From: Beijerinckiaceae bacterium
Lineage (GTDB): Bacteria; Pseudomonadota; Alphaproteobacteria; Rhizobiales; Beijerinckiaceae
Direction: 5' to 3'
DNA: 17,301 nucleotides
Assembly: GCA_947455285.1 (NCBI GenBank)
Contig: CANGOK010000036.1
Location: 1 to 17,301, forward strand
Part shown: piece after piece, positions 6,153 through 14,432 of the stretch
How positions within the stretch are numbered: position 1 is the stretch's first letter
Layout: every line of letters begins with the position of its first letter
Made by a program: the position numbers and the translations under genes
The notes under the pieces: model-generated
The model's input: the letters and a program-made list of their open reading frames with translations, nothing else
Database searches by the model: none
What the model was told of the DNA's origin: nothing

Positions 6153-7121
6153 CTATTCGGCCCTGATGCCCTGTTCTTTGATCAGGCGGCCCCAGGTCTC
6201 GCTCTCCTTGGCCAGAAAGGCGGCGAGTTCAGCCTGTGTCGAGCCCACGGATTCCGCGGCCAGCGCATCGAGCCGCGATTTCACGCCGGGATCGCCAAGC
6301 GCGATCTTGGTATCAGCAGCCATGCGCGCCAGCATTTCCGGCGGCGTCTTCCTGGGCGCAAACAGCGCAAACCATGAGGAGACGTCATAGCCGGGCACAG
6401 TGTCCGCGATAGGCGGCAATTCAGGCGCGAAGGCGGAACGCTTCGCCGTGGTGATGGCGAGGCCCTTCAGCGTCCCGCCGCGCACCTGCGCCAGCGATGA
6501 CGTGATGTTGTCGAACATGATGTCCACACGCCCGCCCATGATGTCCTGAATGGCTGGCGCGCTGCCGCGATAGGGAACATGGGTCATCTCGACGCCGGTC
6601 ATTTTCTTGAAAAGTTCGCCTGAGAGATGAATGGAGGTGCCGACGCCTGACGAGGCATAGGTGAGCTTGCCGGGATTGGCCTTTCCATAAGCGATCAGCT
6701 CGGCCACATTTTTCACTGGCAGGTGATGGCCCGCGATGAGCATGTTGGGAACCATGGCCACCAGCGACACGGGCGCGAAATCGCCGACGGGATCGTAGCC
6801 GAGTTTTGGATAGAGATAGGGATTGGTGGCCAGGCCCACAGAAACGAGCAGGAACGTATCGCCGTTGGGCTCGGCGCGCGCCGCGATTTCCGTGCCGATA
6901 TTGCCGCCCGCGCCGCCCTTGTTGTCGACGACGATGCTGCAATTCCACATCTGCCCGAGCTTGTCGGCCATGATGCGCGCGATGATGTCCGTGGCGCCGC
7001 CTGCCGCGAAGGGCACGATGAGCTTTATGTTGCGCCCCTGCGGCCAGGCGCTCTGGCCGCGCGCGATGGCGGGAAGCATGAGGCTTGCTGCAAGGCTGGC
7101 CGAGAAGCTGCGACGATCCAT
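6153..7121 (-). CDS. Classical Bug/TctC-family substrate-binding protein (third of three)
   Basis: This 322-residue protein shows the textbook Bug pattern. An N-terminal signal peptide with an Arg-Arg pair (MDRRSFSASLAASLML) is followed by KLIVPFAAGGATDIIARIMA (33-52), VVDNKGGAGGNIGTE, then YASSGVGTSIHLSGELFK and HVPYRGSAPAIQDIMGGRVD. Ligand binding in this family uses the two PGG/GGAG-type loops to hold a carboxylate. The Arg-Arg motif might route it through Tat, but the match is loose. It precedes the CoA-transferase on the same strand by 95 bases and follows the GreA-like gene by 60 bases. It may head the same transcript or be a single-gene unit. AGGGGGAC upstream of the ATG is the likely ribosome-binding site. 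The ligand is unknown. Confidence 0.93.
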   Translation of the reverse strand: MDRRSFSASLAASLMLPAIARGQSAWPQGRNIKLIVPFAAGGATDIIARIMADKLGQMWNCSIVVDNKGGAGGNIGTEIAARAEPNGDTFLLVSVGLATNPYLYPKLGYDPVGDFAPVSLVAMVPNMLIAGHHLPVKNVAELIAYGKANPGKLTYASSGVGTSIHLSGELFKKMTGVEMTHVPYRGSAPAIQDIMGGRVDIMFDNITSSLAQVRGGTLKGLAITTAKRSAFAPELPPIADTVPGYDVSSWFALFAPRKTPPEMLARMAADTKIALGDPGVKSRLDALAAESVGSTQAELAAFLAKESETWGRLIKEQGIRAE

Positions 7122-7181
7122 GGCGGGTCCCCCTTTTGTTGGCGCAATGCTAACTAAAGGGACAGGCGCCGTCCATCGCGC

Positions 7182-7667
7182 TCAGTGGATCTCCACCACC
7201 TCGACATCCATGCGGTTCACCTCGACTACATCGCCGACCACCTTATTGACGAGGGCGCGGGCCAGGGGCGAGACATGGGAAATCGTTTCGTGGGATGGGT
7301 CGGCCTCATCCTCGCCGACGATGCGCCAGCGTTGGCGCCGACCATCTTCGCGCGCGATGACGACTGTGCTGCCGAACTGCACCTTGCCACTATCCTTGAG
7401 CGGACGCACGAGCTCCGCATTGGAGCGGCGCGCCATCCAGTAGCGCAGATCACGCCCGATGCGCAGGAGATTGTGGCGCTCTTCTTCATCGCCATTCTTC
7501 GCCACCACCTTCTGCGCGAGCGAAAAGGCGTCCTGAAGCCGAGCGACTTCAGCATCGATATGGGCGAGCCCTTCTGGCGTCACCAGATTGCGATGGGGAC
7601 TTACCGGACGCTCGGGAATGTCCTCGAGGACTTCGCCCTCGGGGTCCTTCATAAAGGCGATGCTCAT
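7182..7667 (-). CDS. GreA/GreB-family transcription factor with an atypical coiled-coil tip
   Basis: This 161-residue protein has the two-domain Gre layout. A helical hairpin from about residue 30 (LVTPEGLAHIDAEVARLQ) to residue 90 is followed by an FKBP-like C-terminal domain with ISHVSPLARALVNKVVGDVVEV (129-150), which is highly typical of the family. Gre factors enter the RNA polymerase secondary channel and place acidic tip residues at the active site to trigger transcript cleavage. The usual GreA tip motif (GDL-ENAEY) is absent. The corresponding stretch reads NGDEEERHNLLRIGRDLRYW (58-77), with an acidic DEEE cluster that might substitute. An extended N-terminus (residues 1-28, DIPERPVSPHRN) precedes the hairpin. 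It may be a GreB-like or secondary-channel regulator rather than the housekeeping GreA. Confidence 0.85.
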   Translation of the reverse strand: MSIAFMKDPEGEVLEDIPERPVSPHRNLVTPEGLAHIDAEVARLQDAFSLAQKVVAKNGDEEERHNLLRIGRDLRYWMARRSNAELVRPLKDSGKVQFGSTVVIAREDGRRQRWRIVGEDEADPSHETISHVSPLARALVNKVVGDVVEVNRMDVEVVEIH

Positions 7668-7697
7668 TGGCTATCTCTCGTGGACAGGGCGGGCCTA

Positions 7698-7889
7698 TTA
7701 AGGGCGGAACCGAAGGAATGGCTCCAGCAGTTTCGCGCTGCGCATACGGGCCGAACGCTCCAGTCGACTGGGCTCGCGCACACGATCATCGCCCGGTATG
7801 CGCCGGGGGATGGTGTCCGGACGGGGCCGCATGGGACCTTCTCCCCAAACCCATTCTCTTGTGTCGCGCTTTTTCAGGACTGCGGTCAT
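7698..7889 (-). CDS. Possible small gene, 63 residues, unknown function
   Basis: A 63-codon frame starts at ATG 7889, eight bases after AGGAG, and ends 30 bases before the GreA-like gene on the same strand. The product is very basic and Pro/Arg-rich (MTAVLKKRDTREWVWGEGPM at the start), with no hydrophobic segment and no family I recognise. The good ribosome-binding site and position favour a real gene. The composition and short length mean it could also be chance in GC-rich DNA. If it is not coding, 7668-7952 is a 285-base untranslated gap in which I see nothing else. Confidence 0.4.
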   Translation of the reverse strand: MTAVLKKRDTREWVWGEGPMRPRPDTIPRRIPGDDRVREPSRLERSARMRSAKLLEPFLRFRP

Positions 7890-7952
7890 GGCTTCGGCTC
7901 CTCGCGATGCAAACGCAAGTAGGCCCGCCACAGTTCCGGCCCGATTGGCGAT

Positions 7953-8939
7953 TTAGCCGATCTCGACCACCACCCGGCCACGGATCACGCCATCGAGAAT
8001 AGAGCGGGCCGCATCGATCGTCTGCTCGAAGGGAATAGTCGTGGTGAGGCTGGCGAGCTTGGCGGGGTCGAGATCGTTGGCGAGGCGCGCCCAGGCCGCG
8101 AGACGCCGGGGCTGCGGACACATGACGCTGTCGATGCCCAGAAGCGACACGCCGCGCAGGATGAAAGGCGCGACGCTGGCGGGCAAGTCCATGCCCTGCG
8201 CAAGACCACAGGCCGCCACGGCGCCGCCATAGCTCGTCTGCGCCAGCACATTGGCGAGCGTATGCGAACCCACGGAATCAACGCCCGCCGCCCAGCGTTC
8301 CTTGCCAAGCGGGCGGCCGGGAGCCGAAAGCTCGTTACGGTCGATGACCTCAGCCGCGCCCAGCCCCTTCAACCAATCAGCCTCCTGCGGGCGCCCGGTG
8401 GAGGCGATGACTCGCCAGCCCGCCTTGGCGAGCAGGGCGACCGCGACAGAGCCAACGCCGCCCGAGGCGCCGGTGACGATGGCCGGCCCCATGGCCGGGG
8501 TAACGCCATGGCGCTCCAGCGCCAGAAGGCTCAACATGGCCGTATAGCCTGCGGTGCCGATGGCCATGGCCTGCGCGCGCGTAAGCCCCTTCGGCAGAGG
8601 CGTCAGCCACTCGGCCTTGACCCTCGCCTTTTGCGCATAACCGCCAAGATGGGTTTCGCCGAGGCCCCAGCCGTTCAGCAGAACCTCATCGCCGGGCTTG
8701 AAGGCGGGATTGGCGGAGGCCTCGACGACGCCAGCAAAATCAATGCCCGGGATCATGGGGAAACGCCGGACCACAGGCGATTTGCCTGATATGGCGAGGC
8801 CATCCTTGTAATTCACGGTGGAATGGGTGACGCGCACGGTGACGTCGCCATCCATCAGCTCCGCTTCATCGAAATCGGTGAAAGCGGCCTGATAGCCGGC
8901 CTCTGACTTGTCAATGCGAATGGCCTTGAACGTTCCCAT
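7953..8939 (-). CDS. acuI: Acrylyl-CoA reductase (NADPH), AcuI/YhdH-type medium-chain dehydrogenase
   Basis: This 328-residue MDR-superfamily oxidoreductase has the AcuI/YhdH hallmarks: STVNYKDGLAISGKSPVVRR (40-59), PMIPGIDFAGVV, NGWGLGETHLGGYAQ (89-103) and the nucleotide loop TGASGGVGSVAVALL (156-170). No zinc-binding cysteines are seen at the expected places, as usual for this branch. AcuI reduces the toxic electrophile acrylyl-CoA to propionyl-CoA with NADPH, in 3-hydroxypropionate or dimethylsulfoniopropionate metabolism. The start ATG at 8939 follows GGGGG with a 5-base spacer, and both are folded into a hairpin (8937-8969). The MFS gene ends 51 bases upstream on the same strand. Function is assigned by family similarity; related YhdH/YhfP enzymes may take other enones. 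Confidence 0.9.
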   Translation of the reverse strand: MGTFKAIRIDKSEAGYQAAFTDFDEAELMDGDVTVRVTHSTVNYKDGLAISGKSPVVRRFPMIPGIDFAGVVEASANPAFKPGDEVLLNGWGLGETHLGGYAQKARVKAEWLTPLPKGLTRAQAMAIGTAGYTAMLSLLALERHGVTPAMGPAIVTGASGGVGSVAVALLAKAGWRVIASTGRPQEADWLKGLGAAEVIDRNELSAPGRPLGKERWAAGVDSVGSHTLANVLAQTSYGGAVAACGLAQGMDLPASVAPFILRGVSLLGIDSVMCPQPRRLAAWARLANDLDPAKLASLTTTIPFEQTIDAARSILDGVIRGRVVVEIG

Positions 8940-8969
8940 GATAACCCCCGCTTTTACGCGGGGATCATG
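8937..8969 (-). promoter_or_regulatory. Hairpin sequestering the ribosome-binding site and start codon of acuI
   Basis: Read on the minus strand, CATGAT (8969-8964) and CCCCGC (8963-8958) pair with GCGGGG (8951-8946) and ATCATG (8942-8937). The loop is GTAAAA, and a 3-base bulge (GTT) lies in the 3' arm. Twelve base pairs therefore cover both the G-rich ribosome-binding site and the acuI ATG itself. The hairpin lacks a T-run, so it is a poor intrinsic terminator for the upstream MFS gene. The geometry suggests translational control, for example opening by a ribosome, protein, temperature or ligand. Confidence 0.6.
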
Positions 8970-8990
8970 CCATGGCGGATGGGCGGCGCG

Positions 8991-10244
8991 TCAAGCGGGC
9001 GCCATCCCCTCCTTACGGCTAACAGGCTTCTCGACGATGGGCAGGTTCACCACTGCGGAGAAGACGCCGAAGAAGATCGAGAGCAGCCACATCGCATGAT
9101 AGGAACCGGTCGACTCACGCAGCCAGCCCGCCAGCATGAGCGCGATGAAGCCGCCCACCTGATGGGAGAAGAAGGCGAAGCCATATAGCATCGAGAAATA
9201 ACGCGTGCCGAACATCACGCCGATCAGCGAAGAGGTCGGCGGCACGGTCGAGAGCCAGAGCAGGCCCGTCAGGGCGCCGAAGAGATAGGTCGTGAGCGGC
9301 GTAGCCGGCAGCATGATGAACATCACCGTCACCAGCGAGCGTGAGAGATAGATGCCCGAGAGCACGAAACGCTTGGGGAAACGTCCTGCCAGATAACCCG
9401 ACGAAATCGAACCCACGATGTTGCAAAGCCCGACAAGCGCGAAGGCCCAGTAGCCGATCTCAGGCGCAATGCCCGCCTCGACGATATATTTCTGAAAATG
9501 CACCGTGACGAAGGCGAGCTGGAAGCCGCAGGTGAAGAAGCCAATCACCAGCAGGTTATAAGAGCGATGACCAAAGGCTTCCTTCAGCGCCTCGCGGAAG
9601 GATTGCTGGCGCTGGCCGGTGGCGGAGAGGCCATTGTCGAGCGGCGCGCTGGCGACCATGCGGGTCAGCGGGATCACGCAGAACATCATCACGCCAAAAC
9701 CAATGGTCGTGATTTGCCAGCCAAAGCCGCTGACAAGGCCACCCGCCAATGGTGAAAACAGGAACTGACCAAAAGAGCCCGCAGCCGTGCCGAGGCCGAA
9801 GGCGAGCGTGCGCATGTTCTCAGGCACCAGCTTCATCAAGGCGCCGATGACCATGTTGAAAGAGCAGCCCGACAGGCCAAGCCCCATGATGACGCCAGCG
9901 GTGATGGTGAAGCTGGTGGGCGTCGAAGAATAGGCCATCAGGATGAGGCCAAGGCCGTAAAGGATGCAGCCGCCGGTCAGGACCCGCGCAGAGCCATATT
10001 TATCCGCGAGCGCGCCAGCAAAGGGCTGGCCAGCCCCCCACAGCAGATACTGCGCCGCCATGGCGAAGGAGAAAATGTCGCTGCCCCAGCCCCATTCCTT
10101 CAAAATCGGAAGCTGGAAGACGCCCACGGCCGACCGCGGCCCAAAGGTCAGCACGCCAATGAGGCAGCCTACCAGAATGATCAGTTCCGGCGGCAGCTTG
10201 CGGGCAAGATTAAGCGGCTGCTTCACGGAATCCTGAATCGTCAT
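8991..10244 (-). CDS. MFS transporter, monocarboxylate/oxalate-formate-antiporter-like
   Basis: This 417-residue protein is rich in hydrophobic segments consistent with twelve membrane helices in two halves. The central cytoplasmic loop is around residues 195-230 (ASAPLDNGLSATGQRQQSFR). The MFS signature between helices 2 and 3 is visible as GALADKYGSARVLTGG (77-92). The N-terminal motif TFGPRSAVGVFQLPILKEWG resembles transporters of the monocarboxylate/oxalate-formate class, which move organic acids across the inner membrane. ATG 10244 follows a G-rich stretch (GGGGTAAG). The next gene on the strand is acuI, 51 bases downstream, so the two may be co-transcribed. Divergent from the spermidine-synthase-like gene. 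The transported compound cannot be read from the sequence. Confidence 0.88.
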   Translation of the reverse strand: MTIQDSVKQPLNLARKLPPELIILVGCLIGVLTFGPRSAVGVFQLPILKEWGWGSDIFSFAMAAQYLLWGAGQPFAGALADKYGSARVLTGGCILYGLGLILMAYSSTPTSFTITAGVIMGLGLSGCSFNMVIGALMKLVPENMRTLAFGLGTAAGSFGQFLFSPLAGGLVSGFGWQITTIGFGVMMFCVIPLTRMVASAPLDNGLSATGQRQQSFREALKEAFGHRSYNLLVIGFFTCGFQLAFVTVHFQKYIVEAGIAPEIGYWAFALVGLCNIVGSISSGYLAGRFPKRFVLSGIYLSRSLVTVMFIMLPATPLTTYLFGALTGLLWLSTVPPTSSLIGVMFGTRYFSMLYGFAFFSHQVGGFIALMLAGWLRESTGSYHAMWLLSIFFGVFSAVVNLPIVEKPVSRKEGMAPA

Positions 10245-10332
10245 GGCTTACCCCATCCCCCGGCGGCATAGCCGGAATCTTAGAGAGCAACATAAACGGA
10301 TGCGACGGTCTGCGCCAGTTTGGAGATTACGA

Positions 10333-10359
10333 TTGAATCCATATTTGCCAAGCTATAGT
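10333..10359 (+). promoter_or_regulatory. Candidate promoter of the spermidine-synthase-like gene
   Basis: TTGAAT (10333-10338) and TATAGT (10354-10359) are separated by 15 bases, inside an AT-rich island (about 10320-10376) that contrasts with the surrounding GC-rich DNA. The spacing is shorter than the optimal 17 bases. The 142-base divergent gap must hold promoters for both flanking genes; no clear minus-strand promoter was identified. Confidence 0.35.
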
Positions 10360-10386
10360 CTAAATTGTTTTCAAAAAGGCGTTTCG

Positions 10387-12618
10387 ATGATCATTTTTCA
10401 TAAAAAATGCGACCATTCAGTCGCGCTCTACACCAGCGCCATTTTCCTCTCCGCTGCGCTGCTATTTTCCGTGCAGCCGATGTTCACCAAGATGGTCCTG
10501 CCGGTGCTGGGCGGATCGCCATCGGTGTGGTCCATCGCCATGGTGTTCTTCCAGTCGCTCCTGCTGGCGGGCTACGCCTATGCGCATCTGCTCGCCACCT
10601 GCATGGGACAGCGGCCTGGCGCAATCCTTCATGGACTTGTTTTGGCCGGCGCCTTTTTGTGCCTTCCCATCGCGGCGCGCGGCGGCCTAGAGCCGCCTGC
10701 GGGAAGCGATCCTTCGCTTTGGCTTGTCGGCGTCTTCGCCCTGTCGGTCGGCCTGCCCTTCTTCGCCCTTTCGGCGCAGGGCCCGCTCTTGCAAGCCTGG
10801 TTCGCCCGCTCAGGCCACGCACGCGCCGACGATCCCTATTTCCTCTACGCCGCCTCCAACATCGGCTCGTTCGCCGCCTTGATCGCCTATCCCTTGCTGA
10901 TCGAGCCCTTCTTCGGCCTGCCGACGCAAAGCGCGGGATGGGCCATGGCTTTTGTCGTGATGGGCGCCGTTGTCGCGATGACGGGTCTGACTGGCGCGCG
11001 CGCCAGAGCTTGGAAGACGCCGTCCGCGCAGAGCGAGACGCGCGCGACCATTTCCCTTTACATGAAGGCCAGATGGATCGCCCTCGCCTTCGTCCCCTCC
11101 GCCCTTCTTGTGGCCGTGACAGCCCATATGGCGACGGACATCGGCTCCGCGCCACTCGTCTGGGTCATCCCTCTCGGCCTTTACCTCCTCAGCTTTCCGA
11201 TTGTTTTCCGCGCACGCACGTCGAGCTTTGAATATGGCGCCATCTGCGTCCAAATCTGGGCCGGAGCGCTTGTGCTGATCAACATTGCACCGGGAAACCG
11301 TGGCGCGATGATCGCCCTGATCACGCTGCCCTTCCATCTCGCATTTTTCTTCGCAAGCGCGCTTGTGTGTCATGGCGCGCTTTATAATTCGCGGCCGCAC
11401 GCTTGCCTGCTCACCACTTTTTATATGTGCCTGTCCTTTGGCGGCATGCTTGGCGGGGTCTTTGCTGGATTGGCGGCGCCGCTCATTTTCTCCAGTCTGG
11501 TCGAATATCCGATGCTGGTGGTCGCAGCACTGGCCTGCGCCCCACAGACGCTGATTCAGCTCCGAAACATCCCACGCCGCGAAGTCCTCTCCTTCGGCTC
11601 CTTATTCCTCATCGCCGGAGCGATTTTTGCGATCCTCACCTTATTCACGCCATGGTCTGCTCAGGCGCGCATTCTCCTGATCCTGCTGATTGGCCTGCCG
11701 ATGCTAATCAACTGGCGTCTGCGTGGCCGGACGCTGTTGCTAGGGTTGCTGACGCTCGTCACGATCCTCTGCGTAAAAACTTTCACGCAAGGCGAATCTC
11801 ACCGATCCTTCTTTGGCGTCACCATCGTCGAAGACGCCAATGATGGCGCGGTCAGGCAAATGATGCATGGCACGACATTGCATGGGGCCATTCGCCTGCG
11901 GAATGCAGATGGCGCGCCAGTCAGCGGACGTCCGACGCCCACAACCTATTACACACTTACCGGCGCAATGGGCGAGACGATCTCGGCCATTCGCGCCGCC
12001 AAGGGAAGCATCGAGCATGCGGCGGTGGTCGGACTTGGGACAGGATCGCTCGCCTGCCACTTCGGGCTATCCGAGCGCGTGACCTTCTATGAAATAGATC
12101 CAGTGATCGTAAAGCTTGCGACTGACAAAGCGCTTTTTCGCTTTCTCTCCGACTGCGATGCGCGGCCCGACATCGTGCTCGGCGATGCGCGGCTGACGCT
12201 CGCGAGGCAAGCTGAGAAAAGCGACGTCATTGTGGTCGACGCCTTTTCATCAGACGCCATTCCCATGCATCTCATCACGCGCGAAGCAGTGGGCGTTTAT
12301 CTGTCGAAACTCGCGCCAAATGGGGCGCTCGTGATGCATATCTCCAACAGAATTGTCGAGCTCGGGGACATCATCGCGCGTATTGGCGCAGAGCATGGGC
12401 TTGTCGCCTATGTCTGTCTGGATATGCCCAAAGCCAATGAGAACGATCTGGCGCTCGCCAGCAAAGTGATGGTCCTGGCGCGTTCGCCGCAAGACCTTCG
12501 GCTGCTGCTAGAGCAGCCGGAAAGGTGGACGCCCTTAACGCCGCCACCCTCCTATCCCATATGGACCGACGACCGCTCGACCATCTTCACGGCGCTGGCC
12601 GCCAAGTGGCTGCGCTGA
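10387..12618 (+). CDS. Integral-membrane protein with C-terminal spermidine-synthase-like domain
   Basis: The 743-residue product has two parts. Residues 1 to about 465 hold ten or more hydrophobic segments (for example SVALYTSAIFLSAALLFSVQ, 11-30). The rest is a class I methyltransferase-like spermidine-synthase fold with the AdoMet-type loop VVGLGTGSLACHF (547-559), YEIDP (568-572), LGDAR (598-602), VVDAFSSDAIP (616-626, the aminopropyltransferase-like Asp region) and WTDDRSTIF near the end. The histidine/tyrosine polyamine-pocket motifs of true spermidine synthases are not obvious, so polyamine synthesis is doubtful. Such fused proteins are widespread but uncharacterised. ATG 10387 is chosen over an in-frame ATG at 10243, because AAGGCG precedes it and the extra 48 residues would overlap the divergent MFS start and the promoter region. 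The gene converges on ETF-QO. Confidence 0.88.
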   Translation: MIIFHKKCDHSVALYTSAIFLSAALLFSVQPMFTKMVLPVLGGSPSVWSIAMVFFQSLLLAGYAYAHLLATCMGQRPGAILHGLVLAGAFLCLPIAARGGLEPPAGSDPSLWLVGVFALSVGLPFFALSAQGPLLQAWFARSGHARADDPYFLYAASNIGSFAALIAYPLLIEPFFGLPTQSAGWAMAFVVMGAVVAMTGLTGARARAWKTPSAQSETRATISLYMKARWIALAFVPSALLVAVTAHMATDIGSAPLVWVIPLGLYLLSFPIVFRARTSSFEYGAICVQIWAGALVLINIAPGNRGAMIALITLPFHLAFFFASALVCHGALYNSRPHACLLTTFYMCLSFGGMLGGVFAGLAAPLIFSSLVEYPMLVVAALACAPQTLIQLRNIPRREVLSFGSLFLIAGAIFAILTLFTPWSAQARILLILLIGLPMLINWRLRGRTLLLGLLTLVTILCVKTFTQGESHRSFFGVTIVEDANDGAVRQMMHGTTLHGAIRLRNADGAPVSGRPTPTTYYTLTGAMGETISAIRAAKGSIEHAAVVGLGTGSLACHFGLSERVTFYEIDPVIVKLATDKALFRFLSDCDARPDIVLGDARLTLARQAEKSDVIVVDAFSSDAIPMHLITREAVGVYLSKLAPNGALVMHISNRIVELGDIIARIGAEHGLVAYVCLDMPKANENDLALASKVMVLARSPQDLRLLLEQPERWTPLTPPPSYPIWTDDRSTIFTALAAKWLR

Positions 12619-12628
12619 TCGTCGCAGA

Positions 12629-14308
12629 TCACATATTCGGATAGTTCGGCCCGCCGCCGCCCTCGGGCGTCGTCCAGGTGATGTTCTGGGCGGGGTCCTT
12701 GATGTCGCAGGTTTTGCAGTGGACGCAGTTCTGCGCGTTGATGACGAAGCGCGGGTCCTGCTTCAGCTCCTCGTCGTCGTAAACGACCTCATAGACGCCC
12801 GCAGGGCAGTAGAGCCGCGCAGGTTCGCCATAGACCCGCAGGTTCTCGCGCACGGGAACGTCGGGATCCCTTAGGCGCAGATGCACCGGCTGACTTTCCT
12901 CGTGATTGGTGTTCGAGATGAACACTGACGAGAGCCGATCGAAGGTCAGCACGCCATCGGGCTTGGGATAGACCTTGGGGGTCACCTCCGACAGCGGCTT
13001 CAGGGTCGCATGGTCGGGCTTGCCATGGTGAAGCGTGCCGAAGAAAGAGAAGCCGAAGAGTTCGTTGGTCCACATGTCGAGACCGCCGAGCGCGACGCCG
13101 ACGAAGGTGCCGAACTTCGACCACAGCGGCTTCACATTGCGGACCTTCTTGAGGTCGCGGCCGATGTCGCTGGTGCGCCAGTTCTGCTCAACGCTCGCGA
13201 GCTCATCATTGGCGCGGCCCTGCTCGATGGCCTTCGCCGCCTCTTCAGCAGCGAGGATGCCAGAGAGGATCGCGTTATGAGAACCCTTGATGCGCGGCAC
13301 ATTCACAAAGCCAGCCGCGCAGCCCAGCAAGACGCCGCCGGGGAAGGAGAGTTTCGGCGCCGATTGCCAGCCGCCTTCGGTGATGGCGCGCGCGCCGTAA
13401 GACAGACGCTTAGCGCCTTCGAAGGTCGGCGCGATCATCGGATGGGTCTTGAAACGCTGGAACTCGTCGAAGGGCGAGAGCGTCGGGTTCTCGTAGTTGA
13501 GATGCACGACGAAGCCGACGACCGCGAGCCCGTCCTCCAGATGATAAAGGAAGGAGCCGCCGCCCGTGTCCTGATCGAGCGGCCAGCCGAAGGAGTGCTG
13601 CACTAGGCCGGGCTGATGCTTGGCGGGATCGAGCCGCCACAATTCTTTCAGGCCGATGCCGAACTTCTGGGGATCGCGCCCTTCGTCGAGTTTGAACCGC
13701 TCGATGAGCGTCTTCGTCAGCGAGCCCCGCGCGCCTTCACAGAAGAAGGTGTATTTGCCGCGCAGCTCCATGCCGCGGGTGAATGTGTCCTTGGGGTTGC
13801 CCTCGCGGTCGACGCCCATGTCGCCGGTGGCGACGCCGACGACTTCGCGATTGTCGCCATAGAGAACTTCGGCGGCGGCGAAGCCGGGATAGATCTCGAC
13901 GCCCATCGCTTCTGCGCGTGCGGCCATCCAGCGGCAGACATTGCCCAGCGAGCCCACGAAATTCCCGTGGTTGTCCATCAGCTTCGGCATCAGGGCGTTA
14001 GGCAGGCGCAAACCGCCCGCAGGCCCAAGCAGATAGAACCGGTCCTCGGTGACCTCCGTCGTCAGCGGACGCTCGGGGTCCTCGCGCCAGTCAGGCAGCA
14101 GCCGGTCGAGGCCCACGGGATCGATCACCGCGCCCGAGAGAATGTGGGCGCCCACTTCGGAGCCCTTCTCGACCACGACCACGCTCAGGTCAGGCGCGAT
14201 CTGTTTCAGGCGAATGGCGGCGGCGAGGCCCGAGGGGCCAGCGCCCACGATGACCACATCGAAATCCATGCTTTCGCGCGGGGAAAGATCGTGAGCGGCT
14301 TCGGCCAT
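12629..14308 (-). CDS. Electron transfer flavoprotein-ubiquinone oxidoreductase
   Basis: This 559-residue protein passes electrons from reduced ETF, fed by acyl-CoA and other flavin dehydrogenases, to ubiquinone at the inner membrane. The FAD-binding loop is DVVIVGAGPSGLAAAIRLKQ (17-36). The C-terminal ferredoxin-like segment carries the single 4Fe-4S cluster through Cys501 (CPAGVYE), Cys528, Cys531 and Cys534 (NCVHCKTCDIKDP). GGGSFLYHLEDG and GCAAGFVNVPRIKGSHNA are characteristic of the family. The length equals that of other bacterial members and the protein ends with the typical GGGGPNYPNM. The start ATG 14308 has GGAG upstream. It stands alone on its strand, with no ETF subunit genes in the window. 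Supports oxidation of acyl-CoAs in general. Common symbols are etfD or etf-QO. Confidence 0.96.
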   Translation of the reverse strand: MAEAAHDLSPRESMDFDVVIVGAGPSGLAAAIRLKQIAPDLSVVVVEKGSEVGAHILSGAVIDPVGLDRLLPDWREDPERPLTTEVTEDRFYLLGPAGGLRLPNALMPKLMDNHGNFVGSLGNVCRWMAARAEAMGVEIYPGFAAAEVLYGDNREVVGVATGDMGVDREGNPKDTFTRGMELRGKYTFFCEGARGSLTKTLIERFKLDEGRDPQKFGIGLKELWRLDPAKHQPGLVQHSFGWPLDQDTGGGSFLYHLEDGLAVVGFVVHLNYENPTLSPFDEFQRFKTHPMIAPTFEGAKRLSYGARAITEGGWQSAPKLSFPGGVLLGCAAGFVNVPRIKGSHNAILSGILAAEEAAKAIEQGRANDELASVEQNWRTSDIGRDLKKVRNVKPLWSKFGTFVGVALGGLDMWTNELFGFSFFGTLHHGKPDHATLKPLSEVTPKVYPKPDGVLTFDRLSSVFISNTNHEESQPVHLRLRDPDVPVRENLRVYGEPARLYCPAGVYEVVYDDEELKQDPRFVINAQNCVHCKTCDIKDPAQNITWTTPEGGGGPNYPNM

Positions 14309-14432
14309 TCCAATGGGCTCCAGAGGCGCGGGACGACGGATCCCGCTTTCGCGCCATGAATAGCGTGACCTGCGGCTGCGACCAAGAGGTAGGCGACTCG
14401 CGCTGGGCTTCGGCAGGCGCTACATTGGTCTT

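Noticed and set aside
12610..12627. Inverted repeat CTGCG/CGCAG between the convergent spermidine-synthase-like and ETF-QO genes
   Set aside because: Only a 5-bp stem with no T-run on either strand; too weak to call a terminator.
13616..14359. Plus-strand frame of 247 codons opposite ETF-QO
   Set aside because: Overlaps the well-supported FAD domain of ETF-QO; composition is typical of antisense frames.
14309..14432. Divergent gap between ETF-QO and uracil-DNA glycosylase examined for promoters
   Set aside because: No convincing -35/-10 pair, palindrome or hairpin was found on either strand.
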